NCBI RefSeq assembly: GCF_000474745.1
Contig: NZ_ASJR01000001.1
Coordinates: forward strand, 124,001 to 188,000
DNA length: 64,000 nucleotides
DNA from: Chitinivibrio alkaliphilus ACht1
GTDB taxonomy: Bacteria; Fibrobacterota; Chitinivibrionia; Chitinivibrionales; Chitinivibrionaceae
Direction of reading: 5' to 3'
Shown here: piece after piece, positions 46,441 through 55,916 of the stretch
Position numbering within the stretch: the first letter of the stretch is position 1
Layout of the letters: each line of letters begins with the position of its first letter
Notes under the pieces: model-generated
Told to the model about the DNA's origin: nothing
Databases searched by the model: none
What the model saw: only the letters and a program-made list of their open reading frames with translations
Position numbers and translations under genes: made by a program

Positions 46441-47190
46441 CTATTGTACCCTGCCAACAGTATTAACTGCCTTATCAAGGGTTTCATCCTGTGACTGCAT
46501 AGCCTTTGCCGTAGCCTCATAGACTCTATGGGAAGAGATCATTCCGGTCATTTCATGCACAGGATTCACATTGGATCGTTCTAAATATCCTTGCTGAATC
46601 TCAAAGCCACTCCGAAGAGGACTAGACACATTTTTTCCTGTTCCATCAGCCTCAGGGCGATAGTAGTTGTCACCCACCCCCAGCATTTTGTAGGGACGGG
46701 GAAAGTCGGAAATACGAAGACGATCTATTTCAACATTATCCTGAAGCACCGTACCGTCTTGTAAGACGTTAAGCTCGCCCCCTTCGGGATCTACTTTAAT
46801 AAATCCGCTATCTCCAAATACCCGATCTCCCGATCCCGTAATAAGAAACCCTTCCTGATCCAGTGAAAAAGAACCATCCCGTGTATATGCCACCCCACTT
46901 GGACGCATCACAGAAAAGAACCCCTCCCCCTGTATGGCAAAGTCGAGGGGGTTCCCAGTCTGCTCTACAACACCATCTGAAAAATCAGTATAGGTTTCAT
47001 CGGCTCGAAGTACCCGCTGGCCTGAAACTCTTCCGCGGTCATCTTGAAGATGCTTTTCGATAGAACTGGCAAAAAGATCGCGTCGTTTGTAGCCGGTCGT
47101 GTTCACATTGGCTAAATTATTTGCAATTTGATCCTGCCGTTGTGTCTGCAAGGTCATCCCCTGCACCGCATGCTGTATTCCTGATACCAT
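46441..47190 (-). CDS. flgF: Flagellar proximal rod protein FlgF-type
   Basis: 249 aa. Same rod/hook family as FlgG: start with VSGIQHAVQGMTLQTQRQD, IANNLANVNTTGYKR, GEGFFSVM, YTRDGSFSL and the ending GYLERSNVNPVHEMTGMISS. Assigned as FlgF because it lies directly before flgG and is shorter. First gene of flgF-G-A-H-I; SD GGAGG is 7 nt from the ATG. Confidence 0.9.
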   Translation of the reverse strand: MVSGIQHAVQGMTLQTQRQDQIANNLANVNTTGYKRRDLFASSIEKHLQDDRGRVSGQRVLRADETYTDFSDGVVEQTGNPLDFAIQGEGFFSVMRPSGVAYTRDGSFSLDQEGFLITGSGDRVFGDSGFIKVDPEGGELNVLQDGTVLQDNVEIDRLRISDFPRPYKMLGVGDNYYRPEADGTGKNVSSPLRSGFEIQQGYLERSNVNPVHEMTGMISSHRVYEATAKAMQSQDETLDKAVNTVGRVQ

Positions 47191-47217
47191 AGCTTTTCCT
47201 CCGTTTCATTGGTATAA

Positions 47218-47234
47218 AGCACAAACTATGCCAA
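47218..47234 (-). promoter_or_regulatory. Candidate sigma-54 (-24/-12) promoter for flgF-G-A-H-I
   Basis: On the minus strand TTGGCATAGTTTGTGCT: GG and GC separated by exactly 10 nt, as in the RpoN consensus. Transcription would begin near 47207, 17 nt before the flgF ATG, leaving room for its SD. The GG/GC spacing is exact, but the inner bases fit only in part. The rest of the 119-nt gap after znuB shows nothing else. Confidence 0.45.
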
Positions 47235-47309
47235 CAACAGATAAAAGCATTCATACGATCTCACTTAAACAGGAGAGGAAATAAATGAAAGGAAGAAGGA
47301 AAAAATTGC

Positions 47310-48125
47310 CTATCGCTGCCATTGCGAGTAAATAAAGGAAAGAAGAAAAAGAAATAGATTTACCATAACTATGGTTGCGCCCGTGGGAAGACTTCTACCA
47401 TCATGCAGTACATAGTAATAGGAAATACAGATTCCTGAAATTACAGAGATAAGTGCGGCCGTAACGGAAAGCAAAAGTGTGGCCGTAAAACTTCGTTTTA
47501 CCTGTATCGCCGTCAGAGCAGGGATGATTATAAGACTTGATACTAACATTGTTCCCACAACCCTAATACTAAGGACAACATTTATGGATGTGAGAAGCAC
47601 CAAGAGTTTATTATACCACTCTGCACGGATGCCCAAAGCACGGGCGAATTCCTCATCATAGGTTATAAGAAACAGTTTTCTATACACAAGGATAACCGTA
47701 AGAATTACAGCCAGGGAGAGTATTAGAGAAAGGATCATCTCTGACTGGCGTACCGTAAGAATCGAACCAAAGAGATAGCTGAGAATATCGACATTGAAAC
47801 CATCTGAAATTGAGGCGATAATAACGCCGGCAGCAATGGCGGCCGAAGATAATAACCCAATGGAAGAATCGTTGTCAAAGCCCCTGTTTTGAGCCAAATA
47901 AAGAATAAAAAGGGACATGATCATTACAATTGGTATAGAGATATAGAGCGGGGACACCCCCACCAACATGGCCACGGCAACACTGGTAAAACTAATATGT
48001 CCCAAGCCGTGCCCAATGAGTGAAAGGCGTTTCAATACGAGAAAGACACCAAGAAGAGAACAACTAATACCGATAAAAATACCCGAAAGAAGCGCTCTCT
48101 GCATAAAGTCATACTGAAAAATCAC
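47310..48125 (-). CDS. znuB: Zinc ABC transporter permease
   Basis: 271 aa, ABC-3 family membrane permease with about eight helices. Start chosen is GTG 48125: it overlaps the znuC stop as GTGA and has GGAGG 6 nt upstream. A TTG at 48146 would extend it by 7 residues without reason. Family strings: LKRLSLIGHGLGHISFTSVA, YDEEFARALGI, VVGTMLVSSLIIIPALTA. Function as zinc (or Mn) uptake follows from the His-rich binding protein in the operon. Confidence 0.93.
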   Translation of the reverse strand: MIFQYDFMQRALLSGIFIGISCSLLGVFLVLKRLSLIGHGLGHISFTSVAVAMLVGVSPLYISIPIVMIMSLFILYLAQNRGFDNDSSIGLLSSAAIAAGVIIASISDGFNVDILSYLFGSILTVRQSEMILSLILSLAVILTVILVYRKLFLITYDEEFARALGIRAEWYNKLLVLLTSINVVLSIRVVGTMLVSSLIIIPALTAIQVKRSFTATLLLSVTAALISVISGICISYYYVLHDGRSLPTGATIVMVNLFLFLLSFIYSQWQR

Positions 48126-48856
48126 TCCAAACCTCCATGGGTGCAAGGTGTTGTCTGTGCATGATTAAAATAGTGATTTTTCTCTTGGGCAGAGTAGTCA
48201 GCTGCAGGGCCGATAAAAAGAGGTCGTCGATCAAGCGCAAGGACCCGGGTTACATACGACTCAATATGAATTGCATCATGAGTCACCATAATAATTGTTT
48301 TTCTCTCTTTTTTATTCAGACTTTGCAAGGTTTCGTAAAAACAGTTCCGTGTCCGTTGATCAAGCGCTCCCGTAGGCTCATCAAGAATAAGTACCGAGGG
48401 ATTTAAGGAGAAGGCACGGGCAAGAAAGACACGCTGACGTTGTCCCCCTGAAAGCTCATCAATACGTCGATTTCGCAAAGATTCTATAGAAAGCAACCCT
48501 AAGGCAGACTCAATCTGATCTTTTTCTCTGTGAGACAGCTTTTTAAACACCTTTGTTTGTGCACGGATAGCAGAGGCGACAACCTCATACACAGTAGCAG
48601 GAAACCCTCCAAGACTTCCCGTGCGACTTTGCGGCATATACCCGATTTTTCCACGCAATGATGCATGTCGTTCTAAGGTTCCTGACACTGGTGTAATAAT
48701 TCCCATGAGTGCTTTAATCAGAGTTGACTTTCCTCCTCCATTGGGCCCAACAATGGCAAAGAAATCACCTTCGGAAACGGAAAAAGAGAGATCTTCAACA
48801 ACCTTCTCTGCGCCATAGGAAAGAGATAGGTTCTTTGCCCGAATATACCACGTCAT
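48122..48856 (-). CDS. znuC: Zinc ABC transporter ATP-binding protein
   Basis: 244 aa. Walker A GPNGGGKST, signature ELSGGQRQRVFLARA, Walker B LILDEPTGALD, switch VTHDAIHI. The tail is rich in His and Cys (NHYFNHAQTTPCTHGG), which might sense or bind metal; this is inference. Overlaps both neighbours by 4 nt. Confidence 0.94.
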   Translation of the reverse strand: MTWYIRAKNLSLSYGAEKVVEDLSFSVSEGDFFAIVGPNGGGKSTLIKALMGIITPVSGTLERHASLRGKIGYMPQSRTGSLGGFPATVYEVVASAIRAQTKVFKKLSHREKDQIESALGLLSIESLRNRRIDELSGGQRQRVFLARAFSLNPSVLILDEPTGALDQRTRNCFYETLQSLNKKERKTIIMVTHDAIHIESYVTRVLALDRRPLFIGPAADYSAQEKNHYFNHAQTTPCTHGGLE

Positions 48857-49917
48857 AAACCATCTGCCAATTTTTGTATATTGTTTTTCATAATAGAGAG
48901 ATAGGTGGCTCTCTCTCCCACTTCATCACGACGAATATTATGTAACCCATGTAGTAAGGCGATCTCGGTGCCAGTCTCTTCACTGATCATTTCTGCCAGA
49001 GCAGGGTTCAGCATCTCTTCAAAAAAAATTGTTCGTGCCTCTTCTTCCTCCACACGCTGTATAATCCTCTCTACAGCCCGTGGTGATGGCTCTGCATTTG
49101 GCGAAAACCCTCGAAAGGGAGAAGTATGCGCAAGATTATACCGACGAGAAAAATAGCCAAAGGCAAAATGCCCCGCATAGAGAATAGTCTTTCCCTCATG
49201 AGACGCAAGTTTCTCTTGAGCCATACGATGAAGCTCTTCCAGCTCTGAAATATAATTTTTCGAGCGATTTTCATAGTATTCTCTCCCCGCAGGGTCCTTT
49301 TGTATAAAGGCTTCCGTAATGGTTTCTACCATGGTGATTGCATGAATTGGGTCAAGCCAGACATGGGGATCATACTTGCCATGGGAATGGTCGTGATCTC
49401 CATGGGAATGGTCGTGATCTCCATGGGAATGGTCGTGATCTCCATGAGAATGGTCGTGATCTCCATGAGAATGGTCGTGATCTCCATGAGAATGGTCGTG
49501 ATCTCCATGAGAATGGTCGTGATCCCCATGGGAATGGTCGTGATCCCCATGGGAATGGTCTGAACGTGTATCGAGAAGAGAGAGGTTTGTGCTGACAGCA
49601 AGGGCTTTCTCCTGTCTTTGCTCGGAGAGCAGTCGTTCAACCCATGGATCAAGGGAGCGCCCCAGATAGAGTAAAAGATCTGCCTGATCTATGGCAACCA
49701 TATCCCGGGGAGATGGTTCATAGGAGTGTGGAGATACTCCCGGAGGGAGAAGTAGGTTTACCTGTACCCGCTCTCCTCCTATGTTTCGTGCAAAATCGTA
49801 CAGTGGGAACAGCGTTGTCTGTACGGTCAATCCAGCCTCATTTGATTGATCTCCAGAAGGAGAACACCCCCACAACAGTATGGCTACGAAGATACCGAAA
49901 AAAAGAAGTTTTTTCAT
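48853..49917 (-). CDS. znuA: Zinc-binding lipoprotein of ABC transporter with histidine repeat array
   Basis: 354 aa. A lipoprotein signal (ILLWGCSPSG, Cys near residue 18) anchors it in the membrane. Cluster A-I family marks: TTLFPLYDFARNIGG, PPGVSPHSYEPSPRD, YDPHVWLDPIHA, TILYAGHFAFGYFSRRY and the final FFEEMLNPALAEMISEETG. Between them, residues ~120-180 are nine near-identical copies of HSHGDHD, the histidine-rich loop seen in ZnuA but unusually long and regular. It probably captures Zn(II) in the periplasm and hands it to the fixed site. First gene of znuA-C-B. Confidence 0.95.
   Translation of the reverse strand: MKKLLFFGIFVAILLWGCSPSGDQSNEAGLTVQTTLFPLYDFARNIGGERVQVNLLLPPGVSPHSYEPSPRDMVAIDQADLLLYLGRSLDPWVERLLSEQRQEKALAVSTNLSLLDTRSDHSHGDHDHSHGDHDHSHGDHDHSHGDHDHSHGDHDHSHGDHDHSHGDHDHSHGDHDHSHGKYDPHVWLDPIHAITMVETITEAFIQKDPAGREYYENRSKNYISELEELHRMAQEKLASHEGKTILYAGHFAFGYFSRRYNLAHTSPFRGFSPNAEPSPRAVERIIQRVEEEEARTIFFEEMLNPALAEMISEETGTEIALLHGLHNIRRDEVGERATYLSIMKNNIQKLADGL
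49379..49560 (-). repeat. 21-nt tandem repeat, about nine copies, inside znuA
   Basis: Units vary at two positions only and fall in three blocks along the plus strand: three copies with CTCCATGGG, four with CTCCATGAG, then two with CCCCATGGG. The unit encodes HSHGDHD and keeps the reading frame, so copy number can change without frameshift. The block pattern suggests stepwise local duplication. Confidence 0.95.
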
Positions 49918-49987
49918 ATGGTCATGTTCCTGTAAAAGTTATACCAATCTAAATATATATTACCCTTACGAGTGAAATGAGGTGTCT

Positions 49988-51985
49988 ATGAAATTTACGT
50001 TAAAAGCTCCGTACACACCACGGGGGGATCAACCCACTGCCATAGAATCATTGCGTGCAGGTATTGAAGCCGGTGAAAAAGAGCAAACTCTTTTAGGAGT
50101 AACCGGTTCTGGAAAAACCTTTACCATGGCAAATGTCATTGCCCAAACCAACCTTCCAACCTTAATAATCTCCCACAACAAGACCCTTGCTGCACAGCTT
50201 TACGAGGAATTTAAAGAATTTTTTCCGTACAATGCCGTAGAATATTTTGTGAGTTTCTATGATTACTATCAACCCGAGGCCTATCTTCCATCTACGGATA
50301 CCTACATAGAAAAAACAGCAGACATAAATGATGAAATAGACCGATTACGCTTAAAAGCAACGGCTTCGGTGCTTTCACGCAAGGATGTCATTATTGTTGC
50401 CTCCGTTTCCAGTATCTACAATATCGGTTCTCCCGATATCTATCGTGAATCAACCTTTCCCATCTCCCGAGGAATGAGTATTGATCAAGCAGACCTGTTT
50501 CAACGCTTGGTTTCCATGCAATATATACGAAACGACATAGCCTTTGAACGAGGGACTTTCCGTGTCCGCGGAGATGTTGTTGATATATTTCCTGCCTATG
50601 AAGAAGATGCCGTACGAATCTCTTTTTTTGGCGATGAGGTCGACTCCATTTCTGTCATATCTCCCCTTACAGGAAAAATGCAGTATGAACTTGAAGAATT
50701 CCTTCTCTTTCCGGCAAAACACTACGTATCATCCAGGGTTCCACTTCCTACGGCCATCAAAGAAATTGAGCAGGAGATGGAAGAACAGATGCTTCGATTT
50801 GAGCATCAGGGAAAATTAATTGAGGCTCAACGGCTACGTGAGCGAACACGATATGATATGGAGATGCTTGAACAGGTTGGCTATATTAACGGTATTGAAA
50901 ACTATTCCCGTATTCTTGACGGCCGAGCTCCGGGAAGCCGCCCCTCATCACTTCTTGATTTTTTTGAGGCACCCTTTCTTACGATTATTGATGAATCCCA
51001 TATCACGATTCCCCAGATTGGCGGGATGTATAATGGAGACCGTGCACGAAAACAGACCTTGGTTGACCATGGGTTCCGCATCCCCTCAGCCTTAGACAAC
51101 CGTCCTCTCCGTTTTGAGGAATTTGAGGGACTAACAGACTATGTACTATACTCATCGGCAACCCCAGCTGACTACGAACTTGAAAAGTGTCAAGGGGTGG
51201 TAGTAGAACAAATTATTCGTCCCACAGGGCTGGTAGACCCACCTATTGAAATACGCCCTGCCCAAACCCAGGTTGATGATCTAATCCATCAACTACGAGA
51301 AGTGGTACGCCATAAACAGCGCGCTCTTGTAACAACCCTTACTAAACAGATGTCTGAGGATTTAACCGAGTATCTCGATGAACTCGGATTTTCTGTACGA
51401 TATCTTCATTCTGAAATTGATACCTTGGAACGCCCCCGTATTCTTTCCGCCCTGCGAAAAGGGGAGTTTGATATACTTGTGGGTATAAACCTACTTCGGG
51501 AAGGCCTTGACTTACCTGAAGTAGCCTTGGTTGCAATTCTTGATGCCGACCGTGAGGGTTTTTTGCGCTCCAGCAGATCCCTCATACAAATTGCCGGTCG
51601 AGCAGCTCGCAACCGAGATGGACGCATTATCTTTTACGCAGATAGGGAAACAAAATCTATTACGACCACCGTAGAAGAGTGTAATCGACGGCGAACTATC
51701 CAATTAGAGTATAATACACAACACGGTATAACCCCGGAAAGTACGGTGCGCCGTATAGACGACACCTTTGATAAATATGAGGATGTCCCCGCCTACCCTG
51801 CCGCTGCTGAAACAGGGAATAACTATGCCGTAGAAGAGTCGATAGACAGTGGTGCGATCTCCACAGATGAGTATATTGCAGCACTGACAAGTGAAATGGA
51901 AGCAGCAGCTGCAAAGCTTGAGTTTGAACGTGCTGCCCGACTACGCGATATGATCGCTGATATAGAAAAAAAGCAGAGTGATTAG
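49988..51985 (+). CDS. uvrB: Excinuclease ABC subunit B
   Basis: 665 aa. The DNA-damage verification helicase of nucleotide excision repair. Start ATG 49988 is favoured by GAGG at 49979-49982; a GTG two codons earlier overlaps this SD. Walker A GVTGSGKT (37-44), beta-hairpin region [31 protein letters not shown], helicase motif VI-like QIAGRAARN, and the C-terminal UVR coiled coil ([16 protein letters not shown]) that meets UvrC. Its TAG overlaps the stop of the convergent chemoreceptor gene. Confidence 0.97.
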   Translation: MKFTLKAPYTPRGDQPTAIESLRAGIEAGEKEQTLLGVTGSGKTFTMANVIAQTNLPTLIISHNKTLAAQLYEEFKEFFPYNAVEYFVSFYDYYQPEAYLPSTDTYIEKTADINDEIDRLRLKATASVLSRKDVIIVASVSSIYNIGSPDIYRESTFPISRGMSIDQADLFQRLVSMQYIRNDIAFERGTFRVRGDVVDIFPAYEEDAVRISFFGDEVDSISVISPLTGKMQYELEEFLLFPAKHYVSSRVPLPTAIKEIEQEMEEQMLRFEHQGKLIEAQRLRERTRYDMEMLEQVGYINGIENYSRILDGRAPGSRPSSLLDFFEAPFLTIIDESHITIPQIGGMYNGDRARKQTLVDHGFRIPSALDNRPLRFEEFEGLTDYVLYSSATPADYELEKCQGVVVEQIIRPTGLVDPPIEIRPAQTQVDDLIHQLREVVRHKQRALVTTLTKQMSEDLTEYLDELGFSVRYLHSEIDTLERPRILSALRKGEFDILVGINLLREGLDLPEVALVAILDADREGFLRSSRSLIQIAGRAARNRDGRIIFYADRETKSITTTVEECNRRRTIQLEYNTQHGITPESTVRRIDDTFDKYEDVPAYPAAAETGNNYAVEESIDSGAISTDEYIAALTSEMEAAAAKLEFERAARLRDMIADIEKKQSD

Positions 51986-53640
51986 GACTGACTCCATGAT
52001 TTTGTAAAAAACGTTGTAAGCTCTGTAAGGGTGTCAATTCTCTTCGTAATGGATGTCACCATATGATCTATCTCGCCGAATCTGTCTTCTCCCGTTCTCT
52101 CTGCAACTCCATGAAGATGATCTGCGAGGGTTGTCAGAGACGTTATTTGTTCTGACACAACCGATTCGGTACTCTCCACCTGTTCAGCAAGCTCTTCCAA
52201 GTTAAAATTTATCTCCTCAAAACTGCTTTCAATATCCCCCACAATCTTTCCGCCCAAGGTGATATTATGCAACGCCTCTTCCACCATGTGAGCTGTATTT
52301 TCAACGGACTCAGAACTGCGTGTTGCTAAGGCCCGAACTTCATTTGCCACAACGGCAAACCCCTTTCCATGAGTTCCGGCACGGGCTGCTTCCACAGCAG
52401 CATTAAGTGCAAGAAGGCTTGTTTGAAAAGAGATATCCTCAATCGTTTTTAAGACACGACTGATATCTTTACTTGAATTACTAATACTGTGCATGGCATC
52501 AGTCATTTTTACCATACAACCAGAACCCTCTTCTGCAGCGTTAACCATATCGCCAACCTGTTCATTTGACTCCTGTATTACAGATTTACTTTTCGTAAAT
52601 GACTCTTGCATCGTCTGTACCATATCATGAAAACGAACCAAATCTTTCTCGTACGACCCATAGTAGGAGATACACTCCTTCTCTCTTTCAGAAAGCTCCA
52701 CAACCATCTCTTGTACTTCCTTGGTTGCTGTTGCAGCTTTGGAAAACTGGTCTTGTAAATGTTGTGTACATTCACTCAATCTTCGAGTAAGAATATTAGA
52801 TGAATCGCCTGCAGGAGGAGCAGCCTTTCCAAAACAGACATCTGTAAGCATATCAGCATGTTCTATATAAGAAATTCGCACAGTAACAAGATGATGCATC
52901 AAAAGATCAAAATCATGAAAAAAGAGAGACTCCGTTTCAGAAGATGTATCCCCGTGGGAAATCAACTCCGCTTCTTCACAAAGTCGTTTCCATAGAAAAG
53001 AGACCATTTGGAAATGGGCAACCCCTGTCCAAAGACACACTATAACGTACAGTCCCCACACCATCCATGAAGCGGACAAAAAGAGAGGAGATGCGACAAA
53101 AAGTGGAGCTGCAAGCAATGCAATATGCACCATTGCCCAGAGACGATAAGTTCCTCCTATACCCTGAAGGGGAAGCTGACTCTGTGCAATCCTCTTACGC
53201 GAATATACTACAACATATATCTCCATAAGAGCGGATATACAAAAGAGCTGACCAGCAAAAAGAAATGCCGTTATACTAAGCCTGAACAAAAGACCAATAT
53301 GTGCAATAGGAGAAAGATACGCAAGTATACTGAGGGCAACAAGACTGCCCACCCCCCATGATAAAAAAAGACATACCGCTATATGAACAAGTATGCTATG
53401 AATCGTATTTTCCCGCTGCGAGGCAAAAAGAGGACTCTTTTTCTTGTATGCCCACCGAAACGCAATAAGCAGACACAATACTGGACAGAGAAAGATCAAG
53501 GACCCAGTAAGAAGGGGGGGCGTGGCAAACGCTGAGGCTGTTATCACCGAAAAGAGTGAGGTAAAAATCCCCCAAAATAGAATAAGGATTCCTGCTCGTC
53601 TTTTCCATGATAGGGGATATACGTTGATTCTCTGTTGCAT
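51982..53640 (-). CDS. Methyl-accepting chemotaxis protein with multi-helix membrane domain
   Basis: 552 aa. The first ~220 residues contain about six membrane helices with only short loops and no periplasmic ligand domain. A signalling domain follows (~250-552), with the tip [21 protein letters not shown] and [16 protein letters not shown]. There is no HAMP domain evident and no C-terminal CheR-docking pentapeptide. Such receptors usually sense membrane or intracellular conditions; the stimulus is unknown. It lies downstream of a 49-aa gene. Confidence 0.93.
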   Translation of the reverse strand: MQQRINVYPLSWKRRAGILILFWGIFTSLFSVITASAFATPPLLTGSLIFLCPVLCLLIAFRWAYKKKSPLFASQRENTIHSILVHIAVCLFLSWGVGSLVALSILAYLSPIAHIGLLFRLSITAFLFAGQLFCISALMEIYVVVYSRKRIAQSQLPLQGIGGTYRLWAMVHIALLAAPLFVASPLFLSASWMVWGLYVIVCLWTGVAHFQMVSFLWKRLCEEAELISHGDTSSETESLFFHDFDLLMHHLVTVRISYIEHADMLTDVCFGKAAPPAGDSSNILTRRLSECTQHLQDQFSKAATATKEVQEMVVELSEREKECISYYGSYEKDLVRFHDMVQTMQESFTKSKSVIQESNEQVGDMVNAAEEGSGCMVKMTDAMHSISNSSKDISRVLKTIEDISFQTSLLALNAAVEAARAGTHGKGFAVVANEVRALATRSSESVENTAHMVEEALHNITLGGKIVGDIESSFEEINFNLEELAEQVESTESVVSEQITSLTTLADHLHGVAERTGEDRFGEIDHMVTSITKRIDTLTELTTFFTKSWSQS

Positions 53641-53710
53641 AGCTCTCTCTTTCTCAAAACATCATAAGAGAAATTGTACGGTGATTGTACTGTTCTGTCA
53701 ACAGAAAATA

Positions 53711-53860
53711 CTACGAGGTACCTTCTCTATACATCTCTTTTATCTGTCTCTGTTGAGAGAATGACCGGAAAAGGCGTTCAATCCGTTTTTCCCGCTGCAC
53801 CTTCTTTCGGTGGGTTACTGCTGAAAGGAGAAGTTCTTCATACGTTATTTTACCATGCAT
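53711..53860 (-). CDS. Small basic protein of unknown function upstream of chemoreceptor
   Basis: 49 aa (MHGKITYEELLLSAVTHRKK then a tail rich in R, K, E and Q). A perfect AGGAGG (53867-53872) lies 6 nt before the ATG. The frame extends further upstream, but that part lacks an RBS and enters the promoter region. Highly charged and probably helical. It sits 70 nt before the chemoreceptor gene on the same strand and diverges from a CoA-binding gene. No family recognised. Confidence 0.6.
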   Translation of the reverse strand: MHGKITYEELLLSAVTHRKKVQREKRIERLFRSFSQQRQIKEMYREGTS

Positions 53861-53943
53861 ATCATACCTCCTGTTACATATATTTCTAATATAGAGTAAT
53901 GATGTGTCATCTAATGACAAGGACATCTGTTCAAAGGAGAAAT

Positions 53944-54306
53944 ATGGAAACAGTAGCAGTACTTGGGGCAAGTGCCAAGACAGATAGGTATTCATATAAA
54001 GCATTTCACGCCTTACGAGAGAAAGGGCACACCGTCCATGCAGTTCACCCCGGACGCATATCTCTGGGAGATATCGTTGCGTGGGGCTCGCTGAAAGAAA
54101 TTCCCGATTCTCTTGACACCGTGACCATATATGTAAATCCGCAACGTCTTGAGCGTGTGCTGGATGAGATTATCGCAGTACAACCACGGCGGGTCATACT
54201 CAACCCGGGGACAGAATCTTCTGAAGCTGAGCGTGTACTCACAGAAGCAGGTATTACCGTGCAAAAGGCATGTACCCTTGTTCTTTTACGAACAAATCAA
54301 TATTAA
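53944..54306 (+). CDS. CoA-binding-domain protein (YccU-like)
   Basis: 120 aa from ATG 53944 with AAAGGAG upstream; a longer frame from 53899 is rejected. A single Rossmann CoA-binding domain: VAVLGASAKTDRYSYKA at the N-terminus, VHPGR, IYVNPQRLERVLDEI, and RRVILNPGTES. The family is common, with no settled role beyond binding CoA or derivatives. Confidence 0.88.
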   Translation: METVAVLGASAKTDRYSYKAFHALREKGHTVHAVHPGRISLGDIVAWGSLKEIPDSLDTVTIYVNPQRLERVLDEIIAVQPRRVILNPGTESSEAERVLTEAGITVQKACTLVLLRTNQY

Positions 54307-54333
54307 AAACGGCTGGCTCATATTGAGCCAGCC
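54305..54333 (-). terminator. Terminator of ilvC, probably bidirectional
   Basis: A perfect 10-bp stem (54311-54320 with 54324-54333) with a 3-nt loop. On the minus strand it is followed after one G by T5 (A5 at 54305-54309), giving a normal terminator for ilvC. On the plus strand T5 comes 12 nt later, so it may also end the CoA-binding gene. Confidence 0.85.
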
Positions 54334-54361
54334 TCGTGTATTATCTTTTTAAAACACTATT

Positions 54362-55840
54362 TTATTTCGTAATGGCCTTCATATCTTCCATATATGTACG
54401 CAGGGTTCGGCCAATTTTCTCTACGGGATGCGTACGAATACGTCCGTTTACCTCAATTAAGGTTTTATTATCAACATCCGTGGTGTCAAAATCAAAGCCT
54501 TCACCAACGAGTTTTGAATCAACTTTCTCCATAAACCGATCTTGCAAAAGAGGTACACAGGCATTAGCAAAAAGGTAGTTTCCATATTCAGCCGTATCAG
54601 AAATAACCACATTCATTTCATGCAACTTTTTCCGTGCAATGGTATTTGCAATCAAAGGTACCTCATGGAGAGATTCATAATATGCTGATTCAGGATAGAT
54701 TCCCGCATCGGTCATGGCTTCAAAGGCAAGTTCCACCCCAGCCTTTACCATGGCAACCATGAGAGGCGCTCTTTCAAAGAACTCTTGCTCACTCATTTCA
54801 ACCCCTTCAGAAGAAGACTTCTCAAAGGCAGTTTCTCCAGTTTCTGCACGCCATCTCAGCAAATTTGCGTCATCCTGTGCCCAGTCTTCCATCATGGTTT
54901 TTGAAAATTCACCAGAGAGAATATCGTCCATATGTTTTTCGAAGAGAGGACGCATAAGACTCTTCAGCTCTTCAGCCACTTCAAACACCTGTATTTTTGC
55001 AGGATTTGAAAGGCGGTCCATCATATTGGTAATACCACCGTGTTTTAAGGCTTCCGTAATGGTTTCCCATCCATACTGTACAAGATATGAGGCTTCATCA
55101 GAAGAAATACCCTCGGCGATCATTTTATCATAGCAGAGAATCGAACCAGTTTGCAACATTCCGCACAGTATGGTTTGCTCTCCCATGAGATCAGACTTCA
55201 CTTCAGCCACAAAGGATGACTGTAATACTCCTGCACGATCGCCCCCGGTACCACAACAGTACGCTTTTGCAATCTCAAGTCCTTCACCGGATGGGTCGTT
55301 ATCTTTATGATCGGCGATAAGAGTGGGAACACCAAAGCCACGCTTATACTCTTCACGTACTTCTGAACCAGGAGATTTTGGCGCAACCATAACAACAGTG
55401 ATATCATCACGAACCTTCATTCCCTCTTCTACAATATTAAAGCCGTGAGAATAAAGCAGGGTTGCCCCTTTCTTCATAAGAGGCATTAAGCCCTCAACCA
55501 CGGGAGTATGAAACTTATCAGGAGTGAGGTTTGCCACAAGATCGGCCTGAGGGATGAGTTCTTCCATGGTTCCAACGGGGAAGTTGTTCTCCGTTGCATT
55601 TTTCCATGACTGCCGTTGAGAATCAATGGCAGACTGCCGCAGCGCGTAGGAAACATCCAAGCCGGAATCACGAAGATTTAACCCTTGATTTAACCCTTGG
55701 GCACCACAACCGACAATGACAATTTTCTTTCCCCGAAGTTTTTCCACACCAGAAAATTCACTTCTGTCCATAAACCGGCACTGTCCCAACTCTTGTACCT
55801 TACGGGCAAAGGGAAGGGCATTAAAATAGTTTTTACTCAT
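54362..55840 (-). CDS. ilvC: Ketol-acid reductoisomerase, class II
   Basis: 492 aa, the long class II form as in E. coli (class I is ~330). It isomerises and reduces acetolactate and acetohydroxybutyrate with NADPH. N-terminal Rossmann part has [21 protein letters not shown] with basic residues [13 protein letters not shown] for NADPH; two C-terminal knotted domains follow ([36 protein letters not shown]). Full length and intact. Single gene with its own terminator. Confidence 0.97.
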   Translation of the reverse strand: MSKNYFNALPFARKVQELGQCRFMDRSEFSGVEKLRGKKIVIVGCGAQGLNQGLNLRDSGLDVSYALRQSAIDSQRQSWKNATENNFPVGTMEELIPQADLVANLTPDKFHTPVVEGLMPLMKKGATLLYSHGFNIVEEGMKVRDDITVVMVAPKSPGSEVREEYKRGFGVPTLIADHKDNDPSGEGLEIAKAYCCGTGGDRAGVLQSSFVAEVKSDLMGEQTILCGMLQTGSILCYDKMIAEGISSDEASYLVQYGWETITEALKHGGITNMMDRLSNPAKIQVFEVAEELKSLMRPLFEKHMDDILSGEFSKTMMEDWAQDDANLLRWRAETGETAFEKSSSEGVEMSEQEFFERAPLMVAMVKAGVELAFEAMTDAGIYPESAYYESLHEVPLIANTIARKKLHEMNVVISDTAEYGNYLFANACVPLLQDRFMEKVDSKLVGEGFDFDTTDVDNKTLIEVNGRIRTHPVEKIGRTLRTYMEDMKAITK

Positions 55841-55916
55841 ACCTACGATTCCTTATGTTAAAACAATCTGTTCAAAAATATACTATGTCTATTTCAAGAG
55901 CAACGGTACACCGACC

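Noticed and set aside
49379-49560. Possible CRISPR array
   Set aside because: Units are contiguous 21-mers without spacers, lie in frame within znuA, and no cas gene is near.
49300-49652. Several 85-108 aa open frames on both strands over the znuA repeat
   Set aside because: They arise because a 21-nt unit without stops keeps all frames open; their repetitive products are shadows of the ZnuA histidine array.
53711-54004. A 97-aa form of the small protein before the chemoreceptor
   Set aside because: The extension crosses the divergent promoter region and has no RBS, while the 49-aa form has a perfect one.
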